Part shown: one piece after another, positions 32,521-41,292 of the stretch | Position numbering within the stretch: position 1 is the first letter of the stretch | How the letters are laid out: each line of letters opens with the position of its first letter | NCBI GenBank assembly: GCA_017472965.1 | Contig: JAFUNR010000005.1 | Coordinates: 62,001-126,000, forward strand | Length of the DNA stretch: 64,000 nt | Source: Oscillospiraceae bacterium | Lineage (GTDB): Bacteria > Bacillota > Clostridia > Oscillospirales > Ruminococcaceae | Direction: 5' to 3' | The notes under the pieces: generated by a model | Told to the model about the DNA's origin: nothing | Seen by the model: only the letters and a program-made list of their open reading frames with translations | Database searches by the model: none | Position numbers and translations under genes: made by a program

Positions 32521-33846
32521 ATGGCACTGGATTTTCTGATCCTGTACGAACACATCGTACGCGAATACGACAGCCTGATGCTGCTGAAGGCCGAGTTGGA
32601 GCGCCGCGGCCGCACCGTGGAGATCCGCCAGCTGCTGGACCGTAAAAAGCTGAAATACTTCACCTGGAAAAAACCGCAGGTGCTGGTGGCCAGCTGTATG
32701 TACGACAACGAGGGCATCAACAGCCATGTATACAACAATGTGGGCGTCTGTCAGAAGGTGGTCAATCTGCACTGGGAGCAGATGCTCAGCGACACACAGG
32801 AGGAAGAGCCCTGGTTCAACTTCAACGGCAACGCCAAAAAGTGCCTGCACACCTGCTGGGGCGAAAGCACCCGCCAGCGGCTGATCGCCCACGGCGTGCC
32901 GGAGAAAAACGCCGTGGTCACCGGCGCGGTGATGATGGATTTTCTGCGCCCGCAGTTTGACGGCTTTTTCAAGAATAAGGCCGACCTGTGCGCAGAATTC
33001 GGGCTTGACCCCAATAAAAAGCTGATGCTGTATATCTCCAGCTTCGGCTATGCCAGCATGGACGAAAAAGAGGTGAAGGAGCTTTCCGATATGGCGGGCA
33101 CCGATTTCACCGCCTTTGCCGCCACCAACCGCCGCAGCATGGCCACCACGCTGGAATGGTTTGACCGGTATTTGGAAAGCCACCCGGAAGTGGAGCTGGT
33201 GTACCGCCGACATCCCAGCGAGTGGAACTGTCCCGAGCTGCTGGCACTGGCCGAAAAGCGCAGCAATTTCCACATCATCTTTGAGTACAGCGTCAAGCAG
33301 TGGATCGTGGCCGCGGATGTGATCGGCATCTGGATGAGCACCGCCATCGCGGAGGTGTATTTCGCCGGCAAATCCTGTCTGGTGCTGCGCCCCTCGCCCA
33401 TCGAGCACGAGTTCGATCCCGTTATCTACAAGGATGCGGCCTATATCACCGATTACGATGCCTTTGAGACCGCCGCGGATTCTCCCGCCGCCCCCTTCCC
33501 CATTGAAAAAGAGATCATCGAGGGCTATTTCGATGCAAGCGAGATCCCGGCGTACATCCGCATGGCGGATCTGCTGGAGCAGGTGCTGGAAAACACTCCC
33601 CGCGATCTTCCCTTCAGCGAGGGCTACACCCCGCATTTCAACTGGCTGAAATACTTCGCGCTGGTGGGTGTACATATGATGCACGCGGTGCGCTTTGACC
33701 CGAAAAAGCTGAAAAAGCTGGTTCCCGGCTTTGCCGATTTTGCCGGCCGCATCTATGGGTACATCGCCAAGGCCTATGTGCCAAAAAAACAGCAGCGCGA
33801 ATGGTATGAGCGCGTACGCCGTTTTCTGCCCGCCGGCAGAGATTGA
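32521..33846 (+). CDS. Surface carbohydrate biosynthesis protein, GT-B-like
   Basis: 441 residues, soluble. LILYEHIVREYDSLMLLKAE at the start, an internal VELVYRRHPSEWNCPELLAL segment, and IGIWMSTAIAEVYFAGKSCL (about 270-290) resemble the phosphate/nucleotide-binding half of capsule or CDP-glycerol-type transferases with a GT-B fold. No membrane segment. It probably adds a sugar or polyol phosphate to the polymer exported by the next gene. Start ATG with GGAGG upstream, 27 bases after the SGNH gene. Confidence 0.65.
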   Translation: MALDFLILYEHIVREYDSLMLLKAELERRGRTVEIRQLLDRKKLKYFTWKKPQVLVASCMYDNEGINSHVYNNVGVCQKVVNLHWEQMLSDTQEEEPWFNFNGNAKKCLHTCWGESTRQRLIAHGVPEKNAVVTGAVMMDFLRPQFDGFFKNKADLCAEFGLDPNKKLMLYISSFGYASMDEKEVKELSDMAGTDFTAFAATNRRSMATTLEWFDRYLESHPEVELVYRRHPSEWNCPELLALAEKRSNFHIIFEYSVKQWIVAADVIGIWMSTAIAEVYFAGKSCLVLRPSPIEHEFDPVIYKDAAYITDYDAFETAADSPAAPFPIEKEIIEGYFDASEIPAYIRMADLLEQVLENTPRDLPFSEGYTPHFNWLKYFALVGVHMMHAVRFDPKKLKKLVPGFADFAGRIYGYIAKAYVPKKQQREWYERVRRFLPAGRD

Positions 33847-33899
33847 TCTGCCTGCCCCCGCTGCGCCCCCATTTAAATCAAACGAAACGAGGCCTTTTT

Positions 33900-35357
33900 A
33901 TGGCTGAAAAAAGATCCTCTGCCGAAAGCTTTATCGGCAGCATCCTGAAGTACTCCGTCGCCACCTGGCTGGGCTTTCTCATCTCCGGTCTGGCGCTGAT
34001 CGTGGCGGGCATTCTCGGGCCGGAGAAAACCGCCGACCCGCTGACCTTTATGAGCGCTACCGCCACGCTGATGAACATCGGCATCCTCGGTCTTGACCAG
34101 AGTCTGCTGCGTTTTTACGCCGATCCGCCCGCCGGCCGCACCGGCAACGAGCTTTTCGCCGTGTGCGTGCGCATCAGTCTGGGTGTGATGCTGGTGCTGG
34201 GGCTGTTCTTTTCGCTGGTTTGCCCGCAGTGGCTGGCCGAAACGCTCAGTTTTTCCGCGCTGGGCACCGGCATCGTGCCGCTGCTGTTCGTCAACGCCGC
34301 ATTTTATATGCTGACACGCTACCTGAGCGTGCTGCTGCGCTTTGATCCCGCCGAGCTGAAGCTGTACACGCTGGAGACCCTGCTGATGCAGGCCTGCTTC
34401 AACCTGTTTTACCTGTTCGCCGGCTTCTTCTTTGATTCCACCTATGCCTATGCCGTGCTGGCTATCCTCAGCTTTGCAGCGGTTTCGGCGGTATTCTGCT
34501 TCATCAAGCGCAAGGCGCTGCGCACCCGCAAGGGCAGCTTCTCTGCACCGGTGCTGGGCCGCATTCTGCCCTACGGTCTGGCGCTGGCGCCCACCCAGAT
34601 CATGATCTATCTGAACAGCACCTTTTCGCTGGCATTCATCGGCAACACGATGGGCAATACCGAAAAGGGCGTATTCTCCTTCGGCACGCGGCTGGCGCAG
34701 ATGGTCACCGCCATTCAGGCCGGCTTTGCCACCTTCTGGGGGCCGTATGTCTACGGTCATTACAAGACCGAGCAGGATCGCATCACCACCGTACACGATG
34801 TGCTGGATGTACTGGTTTTTGCCTTCTTCACCTGCCTTGTAGCGTTTGAGGATGTGTTGTTTGCCATCTTCCCCGCCTACCGGGACTGTCTGCCCATCTT
34901 CCCCCTGCTGATGCTCTCCGCCGTGTTCACCATCCTGTGCGAGGGCACCGTCTATGGCATTTCCATCGCCCGCAAGCCCATCTTTGATACCGTCGGCATC
35001 GCCATGTCGTCGCTGGGCAACATCGGCCTGTGCGTGCTGCTGGTGCCCCGCTTCGGGCTTTTCGGTGCGGCGCTGGCACTGGCCGCCGCCAACGGTTGTA
35101 TGTTCCTTTTCCGCACACTGGTGGGCCAGCACTTTTACCGCACCGTACGCAGCCCGCTGAAGACCCTGTGCGGCTGGACGGTGTGTCTGGCAGTGTGCGC
35201 GGGCGGCTGTGCGCTGTGCGAACAGTTCCTGCTCAAGGGCTGTCTCTGCCTTGCCGCGCTGGTGCTGCTTCTGCTTGTCTACCGAGCCGAGGTCCGCTTC
35301 GGGGTCGATTTCGTCAAAGGCTTTCTGGCAAAGCGCCGCGGCGCACAGAACAGCTGA
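33900..35357 (+). CDS. Polysaccharide flippase (Wzx/MurJ-type, MOP superfamily)
   Basis: 485 residues with twelve to fourteen hydrophobic helices. It starts FIGSILKYSVATWLGFLISG, has a charged GLDQSLLRFYADPP between helices, and SLAFIGNTMGNTEKGVFSFG, typical of O-antigen flippases. It moves lipid-linked repeat units across the membrane. The ribosome site is weak (GAAACGAGG), so its level may be lower than its neighbours'. Last gene of the operon; a strong terminator follows. Confidence 0.85.
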   Translation: MAEKRSSAESFIGSILKYSVATWLGFLISGLALIVAGILGPEKTADPLTFMSATATLMNIGILGLDQSLLRFYADPPAGRTGNELFAVCVRISLGVMLVLGLFFSLVCPQWLAETLSFSALGTGIVPLLFVNAAFYMLTRYLSVLLRFDPAELKLYTLETLLMQACFNLFYLFAGFFFDSTYAYAVLAILSFAAVSAVFCFIKRKALRTRKGSFSAPVLGRILPYGLALAPTQIMIYLNSTFSLAFIGNTMGNTEKGVFSFGTRLAQMVTAIQAGFATFWGPYVYGHYKTEQDRITTVHDVLDVLVFAFFTCLVAFEDVLFAIFPAYRDCLPIFPLLMLSAVFTILCEGTVYGISIARKPIFDTVGIAMSSLGNIGLCVLLVPRFGLFGAALALAAANGCMFLFRTLVGQHFYRTVRSPLKTLCGWTVCLAVCAGGCALCEQFLLKGCLCLAALVLLLLVYRAEVRFGVDFVKGFLAKRRGAQNS

Positions 35358-35390
35358 GCCCCGCAGAGCCCTTCCTTTTTCCCACACAGA

Positions 35391-35432
35391 AAGCGGGAGC
35401 CGTCCGGTCATTTCCGGCTGCGGCTCCCGCTT
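35391..35432 (+). terminator. Terminator of the surface-polysaccharide operon
   Basis: Twelve-pair stem AAGCGGGAGCCG / CGGCTCCCGCTT with an internal CCGG/CCGG dyad in the loop, followed by a T-rich run. The minus side is less T-rich but could also serve yfbR. Confidence 0.85.
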
Positions 35433-35477
35433 GTTTTGTTGTTCTTATTTATGCGTTCTCTTCCTTATGAGCGATCT

Positions 35478-36083
35478 TCACTCCGCACGGGTCAGCTCAT
35501 CCAGCGTGCGGGTATAGGCGGGCAGCATGGTTTCGATAAACCAGTCCGCCTCGGGGCATTCCATGGCGCGCAGCGCCTCCATCTGCTGGGTATAGGCCGA
35601 GGAAAACTCGCTGTTGCCGCTGCCGGCCTCGATCACACACTTGATCACAGCGCTCAGCCGGTCGGCGGCTTTCAGCAGCTTTTTCTCGTATGCGGTCAGC
35701 TCCGATGCATACAGCGCCGGTGTCAGCGCCTCGCGCAGCTCTCCGGGCAGCATAGCCAGCAGCTCGCTCTGGGCCTCCTGCTCGATTTTTTTATAGGCAT
35801 TTTTCATCTCGGCGCTGCGGTATTTCACCGGCGTGGGCAGATCGCCGGTGATGATCTCCGGCGCATCGTGGTACAGCGCGGCGGCGGCGACCTTGTCCGC
35901 GCGGGCATCGCCGCCGAACAGCGCATTGTTGACGCAGCACAGCAGATGCGCCAGCTGGGCGGTCTCGGCGGTATGCTCGGCCAGATTTTCGGTGCGGGCG
36001 CAGCGCATCAGGCTCCAGCGGGGGATGTACTTCATACGGGAAAGCATAGCGCTGAAGGCGGAACTCTTTTCGTTTTTCTGCAT
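35478..36083 (-). CDS. yfbR: 5'-deoxynucleotidase YfbR-like (HD domain)
   Basis: 201 residues, the family length. The start has MLSRMKYIPRWSLMRCARTE followed by NLAEHT, the HD metal-ligand His/Asp is in AALYHDAPEIITGDLPTPVK, and LLKAADRLSAVIKCVIEA supplies the distal Asp. The family dephosphorylates deoxynucleoside 5'-monophosphates. ATG 36083 is chosen for AAAGGAG nine bases upstream; the longer ORF adds residues without one. Confidence 0.88.
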   Translation of the reverse strand: MQKNEKSSAFSAMLSRMKYIPRWSLMRCARTENLAEHTAETAQLAHLLCCVNNALFGGDARADKVAAAALYHDAPEIITGDLPTPVKYRSAEMKNAYKKIEQEAQSELLAMLPGELREALTPALYASELTAYEKKLLKAADRLSAVIKCVIEAGSGNSEFSSAYTQQMEALRAMECPEADWFIETMLPAYTRTLDELTRAE

Positions 36084-36131
36084 GGTCGGCGGCTCCTTTG
36101 TCGTTTGCAAAAGGTGAAAGCTTCTGTATTT

Positions 36132-36178
36132 ATTTTACCCCGTTTTGCTGTACACGGTCAAGCATTTTGTGCTATACT
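36132..36178. promoter_or_regulatory. Divergent promoter region between yfbR and the YfhO-like gene
   Basis: Minus strand: TTGACC (36157-36162), 19 bases, TAAAAT (36132-36137) for yfbR. Plus strand: TATACT (36173-36178) with no clear -35. Confidence 0.45.
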
Positions 36179-36287
36179 ATAAAATGTTCCGTTTTTCCGT
36201 TTCATACCGTTTCCAACGATGAGGACGGCGTCGCCCGCTGGCTGCGCCGCAGGCTTCCGCTTTTCGAATAAAAAAGGAGAACCCGCC

Positions 36288-38939
36288 ATGTCCGCACCTT
36301 CACCGCTCACCGCCGCACAGGCACAGCGCGCCTCGCTTGTCCGCAGCTTTTTTTACTGTCTGCTGCTGGCGGGCATTCTGTTTCTGCCGTTTCTGATCAT
36401 TGACAGGGGCTTTTTCCTGTACTGCGGCGATTTCAACAGCCAGCAGCACCCCTTCACCTATCATCTGACGCAGCTGATCAAAGAGGGCTTCGCCGCCGGC
36501 GATTTCCCCGCCTATTCCTGGGCGACGGATCTGGGTACCGGCTTTGTGGAGGGCTACTCCTTCTATCTGCTGGGCTCGCCGTTCTTCTGGCTGGGCACGC
36601 TGCTGCCCCAAAGCTGGACCCCATACCTGCTGGCACCGCTGCTCTGCCTGAAATTCGCAGTGGCCGGCATGGGCGCCACCCTGTGGGCACGGCGCTACAC
36701 CCGCACTGCCGCCGGTGCCGAGCTTGCCGGCGTGCTTTTTGCCTTCTGCGGCTGCAACATCTACAATATCTTTTTCAATCACTTTGTGGATGTGGCCGCG
36801 CTTTTTCCGTTTTTGCTGTGGAGCGTGGATGAATTCTTTGAAAATGGCCGCCGCGCCGTGTTTGCGCTGATGACGGCGCTGTGCCTGTGTGTCAATTATT
36901 TCTTCTTTTTCGGACAGGTGGTGTTCATCCTCATCTACTTTGTGCTGCGGCTGGTCGGGCGGCAATGGAAGCCCACCGCAGCCAAATTCGGTATTTTCTG
37001 CTTTGAGGCCTTTCTCGGCGCGGGTATGGCCATGCTCATCGCGCTGCCCAGCTTCTTTCAGGTCATCACCAATCCCCGGGTGGAAAGCTTTTCCTCCGGT
37101 CTGGATCTTTTATTTTACTGGCGCACCCAGCAGTATCTGAATATCTTCACCAGCGCCTTTCTGCCGCAGGACCCGCCCTATCTGCCCAACCTGTTCCCGG
37201 ATGCCAGCATCAAATGGACCAGCATGTCGCTGTACCTGCCCTTTACCGCTATGGCCGGCGTGCTGACATGGCTGCGCAGCAAAAAGGGCCACACCTTTTA
37301 CCGGCTGCTGCTCACCTGCGGGGTGATGGCGCTGGTGCCGGTTCTGAATTCCGCCTTTTACGCCTTCAATTCCAGCTATTACTGCCGCTGGTACTATATG
37401 CCGCTGCTGGTGATGGCGCTGGTGACCGTGCAGGCGCTGGAGGAATCCCCCCGCGCCAACTGGCAGGCCAGCCTGCGCATCTGCGCCGGCATCACCTCCT
37501 GCTACCTGATCTTCCTTGTTCTGCCGGAGAAAAACAGCGAGGGTATCTATGAGCCCGGTGTCACAGACGAACCCGGACGATTTGCCATCACGCTGGCGCT
37601 GGCGCTGTGCAGCGTGGCACTGCTGACCTTGTTCGTACAGCGCAGCCGCACCCGCGCCGCGCTGGTGCAGCGGGTGAGCGCTTTCTGCGCCGCACTGGGT
37701 GTGGTCATCGGCATCACCACCATCGCCTGCGGCAAATTTCCCCAGCGCAACGGCGACGCCGATTACAAAAAGGAATGCTACGACCACCGGCTGGAGATCG
37801 CCGCATGGCTGGATGAAGCAGACGAAAGCTATTACCGCATCGACACCTACGAAAGCTACACCAATCTGGGTCTGTGGCTCAACCGCAGCTGCCTGCAATT
37901 CTTCAACAGCACCGTGGATCCCTCCATCATGGAGTTCTACCCCATGGTGGGCGTGCAGCGGGATGTTTCCAGCAAACCGGATCACGACGAATACGCGCTG
38001 CGCGGGCTGATGAATGTAAAATATATGCTGATGCCCTCCGACCGGCTGAAGGAATTCTACGATAACGTGCTTTTTTCCGAGGACTGGATCACCACCGCCA
38101 TCGTCGGCGGCTACAGCATTCTGGAATATCGGAATTACATCCCCTTCGGCACCGTTTATGATTACTACATCACGCAGGAGCAGTATGAATCGGTGGGCGA
38201 AAAAAGCCGCGCCGATATCCTGCTGCGGGCACTGGTGCTGGATGAGGAGCAGATCGCTGCCCACGGCGATATTCTGCGGCCGCTGCCGGAGGAAAGCCTG
38301 CACACCATCAGCTATGCCGCCTATCTGGACGATTGCGCCGACCGCCGCGCCGCCGCCGCCGAAAGCTTCGTGACGGATGCGGACGGTTTTACCGCCGTCA
38401 TCACCACCGATGCCGACGAGCTGGTGTTCTTCTCCGTGCCTTACAACAAGGGCTGGCAGGCCGCCGTCAACGGAGAGCCCGCCCGGGTGGAAAAGGTGGA
38501 TAACGGCCTGTGCGCCGTGCGTGTGGGCGCCGGCGAAAGCACCATCCGTTTTGAATACCGCGCCGTAGGGCAGACCGCCGGGGTGATCATCAGCATTCTT
38601 TGCGCTGCAGCATGGCTCTCCTACGCCGCGCTGTGCCGCTGCCGCCGCACGCCTGCCGTCCCCCGCCCTGCGCTTTCCGCTGAGGAGGAATTCGCCGCGC
38701 TGCCGGAATGGCTGCCGGAGGATACGGAACTGCCGCCGCTTTTTGACGGTGTCAGGCGCTTTTTCCGCCGTTTCTTTCTCAAAAAAGAACAAACAGAGAA
38801 CGCCGCTGCCGATACCGCAGAGACAGCCGAACCGCAGCCGGAACCCCCGCAGAACAGCACCCTGTCGGAACAGCAGCTCTTCCGTCCCGTCGCCCCTGAT
38901 ACTGATACCGACCCCGTCAGCGATGACGGTCAGGCATAA
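36288..38939 (+). CDS. YfhO-family membrane protein
   Basis: 883 residues. A dozen or more helices fill residues 20-500 (for example LLLAGILFLPFLIIDRGFFL, FLGAGMAMLIALPSFFQVI). The first large loop has YCGDFNSQQHPFTYHL, the acidic/aromatic motif of YfhO-type GT-C glycosyltransferases. Residues about 540-770 form an extracytoplasmic domain (GLWLNRSCLQFFNSTVDPSI; FFSVPYNKGWQAAVNGEP). The last 90 residues are an acidic, Pro-rich cytoplasmic tail, longer than usual. Family members glycosylate lipoteichoic acid or other surface lipids. AAAAAGGAG sets the ATG. Confidence 0.8.
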   Translation: MSAPSPLTAAQAQRASLVRSFFYCLLLAGILFLPFLIIDRGFFLYCGDFNSQQHPFTYHLTQLIKEGFAAGDFPAYSWATDLGTGFVEGYSFYLLGSPFFWLGTLLPQSWTPYLLAPLLCLKFAVAGMGATLWARRYTRTAAGAELAGVLFAFCGCNIYNIFFNHFVDVAALFPFLLWSVDEFFENGRRAVFALMTALCLCVNYFFFFGQVVFILIYFVLRLVGRQWKPTAAKFGIFCFEAFLGAGMAMLIALPSFFQVITNPRVESFSSGLDLLFYWRTQQYLNIFTSAFLPQDPPYLPNLFPDASIKWTSMSLYLPFTAMAGVLTWLRSKKGHTFYRLLLTCGVMALVPVLNSAFYAFNSSYYCRWYYMPLLVMALVTVQALEESPRANWQASLRICAGITSCYLIFLVLPEKNSEGIYEPGVTDEPGRFAITLALALCSVALLTLFVQRSRTRAALVQRVSAFCAALGVVIGITTIACGKFPQRNGDADYKKECYDHRLEIAAWLDEADESYYRIDTYESYTNLGLWLNRSCLQFFNSTVDPSIMEFYPMVGVQRDVSSKPDHDEYALRGLMNVKYMLMPSDRLKEFYDNVLFSEDWITTAIVGGYSILEYRNYIPFGTVYDYYITQEQYESVGEKSRADILLRALVLDEEQIAAHGDILRPLPEESLHTISYAAYLDDCADRRAAAAESFVTDADGFTAVITTDADELVFFSVPYNKGWQAAVNGEPARVEKVDNGLCAVRVGAGESTIRFEYRAVGQTAGVIISILCAAAWLSYAALCRCRRTPAVPRPALSAEEEFAALPEWLPEDTELPPLFDGVRRFFRRFFLKKEQTENAAADTAETAEPQPEPPQNSTLSEQQLFRPVAPDTDTDPVSDDGQA

Positions 38940-38980
38940 ACCGCAATACTCATTTTATCCAAACGAAAGGACACACGCCC

Positions 38981-41155
38981 ATGGACATCATCAAAACCCT
39001 TGCCGATGAGCTTTCCCTTGCCCCGCATCTGGTGGACGGCACCGTCAGGCTGATCGACGAAGGCAACACCATCCCCTTTATCGCCCGTTACCGCAAGGAG
39101 GTCACCGGCAGCATGGACGATCAGCTGCTGCGGCAGCTCTCCGAGCGGCTGACCTATCTGCGCAATCTGCAGCAGCGCAAGGACGAGGTCTCGGCCGCCA
39201 TCACCGAACAGGAAAAGATGACGGAGGAGATTGCCGCCGCGCTGGATAAAGCAAAAACACTGGCCGAGGTGGAGGACATCTACCGTCCCTACAAGCCCAA
39301 GCGCAAGACCCGCGCCGGTGTTGCCCGCGCCCGTGGGCTGGAGCCGCTGGCCGCCGCCATCCGCGAGCAGAAGGATAAGACCTACCCGCTGGAGCTGGCC
39401 GATGCCTTTGTGGATGCAGAAAAGGAAGTACCCGATGCCGAAGCCGCCGTGCAGGGCGCAAAGGACATCATCGCCGAGGATATCAGCGATGACGCCGCCA
39501 TCCGCAGCAACCTGCGCCGTCTGTATCAGGCCACCGCCATGGTGGTCTCCAAGGCAGCAAAGGAGGAGGACAGCGTCTACGCCAACTACTACGATTATTC
39601 CGAGCCGGTGGCAAAGATCGCCGGTCACCGCATTCTGGCGCTGGACCGCGGTGAACGGGAGGATTTCCTCAAGGTGAGCATCCAGCCGGATGCCGCCCGT
39701 GCGCTGGATGTGATCTATCACGCCGTCGTCACCGGCGACAACGCCTGTGCCGATGCGGTACGCGAAGCCGCACAGGATGCCTATGACCGGCTGATCCATC
39801 CCTCGCTGGAGCGCGAGATCCGCAGCGACCTGACCGCCAAAGCCGCCGACGGCGCCATCAAGGTATTCAGTGACAATCTGCGCCAGCTGCTGCTTGCCCC
39901 GCCCATCAAGGGCAAGGTGGCGCTGGGTCTTGACCCCGGCTACCGCATGGGCTGCAAAACCGCCGTGGTGGATCCCACCGGCAAGGTGCTGGCCACCGCC
40001 GTCATCTACCCCGTGCCGGAATTCAAGCGCGTGGCCGAAGCCAAGCGCACCGTCAAGGATCTGATCACCAAATACGGTGTGGAGATCATTGCCATCGGCA
40101 ACGGCACCGCCAGCAAGGAGACCGAGATCTTTGCCGCCGAGGTGCTGCATGAGATCAACCGCCCTGTGGGCTACATGGTGGTAAGCGAGGCCGGCGCCAG
40201 CGTCTACTCTGCCACCAAGCTGGCCGCGGAGGAATTCCCCCAGTACGATGTCAACCTGCGCAGCGCCATCTCCATTGCGCGCCGCCTGCAGGATCCGCTG
40301 GCCGAGCTGGTCAAGATCCCGCCGGAGGCCGTGGGCGTGGGCCAGTACCAGCACGATATGCCCAAGGCGCAGCTTTCCGCGGCGCTGTCCGGCGTGGTGG
40401 AGGACTGCGTCAACACCGTGGGCGTGGATCTGAACACCGCCTCGCCCAGTCTGCTGCAGAATGTGGTGGGCATCAACGCCGCCATTGCCAAAAACATCGT
40501 GGCATACCGCGAGGAACAGGGCGAATTCACCAGCCGCCGCCAGCTGCTCAAGGTGGCGAAGCTGGGCCCCAAGGCATTCCAGCAGTGCGCGGGCTTCCTG
40601 CGTGTGCCGGATGCAAAGGATAAGCTGGATACCACCGCCGTACATCCCGAAAGCTATCCCGCCGCCGAAGCGCTGCTGCAGCTGTGCGGCTTTGCCAAAA
40701 GCGATATCGGCACCCCCGCCATCGCCGAGCTGGCCACCCGTGTCAAGGGCATGGGCCATAAGACCGTGGCCGAAAAGCTGGGCATCGGTGTGCCCACGCT
40801 GGAGGATATCATCGCCGAGCTGCTGCGTCCCGGCCGCGATATGCGCGATGAGCTGCCCCCGCCGCTGCTGCGCACCGATGTGATGGGCATGGAGGATCTG
40901 AAGCCCGGTATGCAGCTGAAGGGCACCGTGCGCAACGTCATCGATTTCGGCGCATTCGTGGATATCGGCGTGCATCAGGACGGTCTGGTACACATCAGCC
41001 AGATCTGCTCCAAATTCATCCGCCATCCCAGCGAGGTGCTGAAGGTGGGCGATGTGGTCACCGTCTATGTGATGAAGGTGGACCTTGCCAAAAAGCGCAT
41101 CAGCCTGACCATGAAGCCCGAAAACGCCAAAGCCGAGGAAAAAAAGCAGGCGTAA
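38981..41155 (+). CDS. tex: Tex-family S1 RNA-binding protein
   Basis: 724 residues, full length. Order: N-terminal helical part with IPFIARYRKEVTGSMDDQLL, YqgF-like RNaseH fold (VALGLDPGYRMGCKTAVVDP and IAIGNGTASKETEIF), helix-hairpin-helix (VGINAAIAKNIVAYREEQGE), and S1 domain (GMQLKGTVRNVIDFGAFVDI and DGLVHISQI) near the end. Tex binds RNA, associates with transcription and is widely conserved. AAAGGACAC precedes the ATG. It sits 41 bases after the YfhO-like gene and may share its transcript. Confidence 0.95.
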   Translation: MDIIKTLADELSLAPHLVDGTVRLIDEGNTIPFIARYRKEVTGSMDDQLLRQLSERLTYLRNLQQRKDEVSAAITEQEKMTEEIAAALDKAKTLAEVEDIYRPYKPKRKTRAGVARARGLEPLAAAIREQKDKTYPLELADAFVDAEKEVPDAEAAVQGAKDIIAEDISDDAAIRSNLRRLYQATAMVVSKAAKEEDSVYANYYDYSEPVAKIAGHRILALDRGEREDFLKVSIQPDAARALDVIYHAVVTGDNACADAVREAAQDAYDRLIHPSLEREIRSDLTAKAADGAIKVFSDNLRQLLLAPPIKGKVALGLDPGYRMGCKTAVVDPTGKVLATAVIYPVPEFKRVAEAKRTVKDLITKYGVEIIAIGNGTASKETEIFAAEVLHEINRPVGYMVVSEAGASVYSATKLAAEEFPQYDVNLRSAISIARRLQDPLAELVKIPPEAVGVGQYQHDMPKAQLSAALSGVVEDCVNTVGVDLNTASPSLLQNVVGINAAIAKNIVAYREEQGEFTSRRQLLKVAKLGPKAFQQCAGFLRVPDAKDKLDTTAVHPESYPAAEALLQLCGFAKSDIGTPAIAELATRVKGMGHKTVAEKLGIGVPTLEDIIAELLRPGRDMRDELPPPLLRTDVMGMEDLKPGMQLKGTVRNVIDFGAFVDIGVHQDGLVHISQICSKFIRHPSEVLKVGDVVTVYVMKVDLAKKRISLTMKPENAKAEEKKQA

Positions 41156-41211
41156 GACGATTGTTTTCCATCCGGTCGCTGCGCACTTGAACAGTATACG
41201 ATCAAAAACAG

Positions 41212-41250
41212 AGCAGCCCCGCCCCGGAGTTTTTCCAGAGCAGGGCTGCT
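41212..41250. terminator. Bidirectional terminator between tex and the GH106-like gene
   Basis: AGCAGCCC / GGGCTGCT arms (41212-41219 with 41243-41250), T-rich on the plus side (GTTTCATTTT) and on the minus side (TGTTTTTGAT). Confidence 0.8.
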
Positions 41251-41292
41251 GTTTCATTTTAGTCAATTTTCAGGGCGCGGACAGCACAGATT

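Noticed and set aside
39001-41266. Long minus-strand ORF antisense to tex
   Set aside because: GC-rich codons create open antisense frames; tex is a clear full-length family member with a ribosome site.
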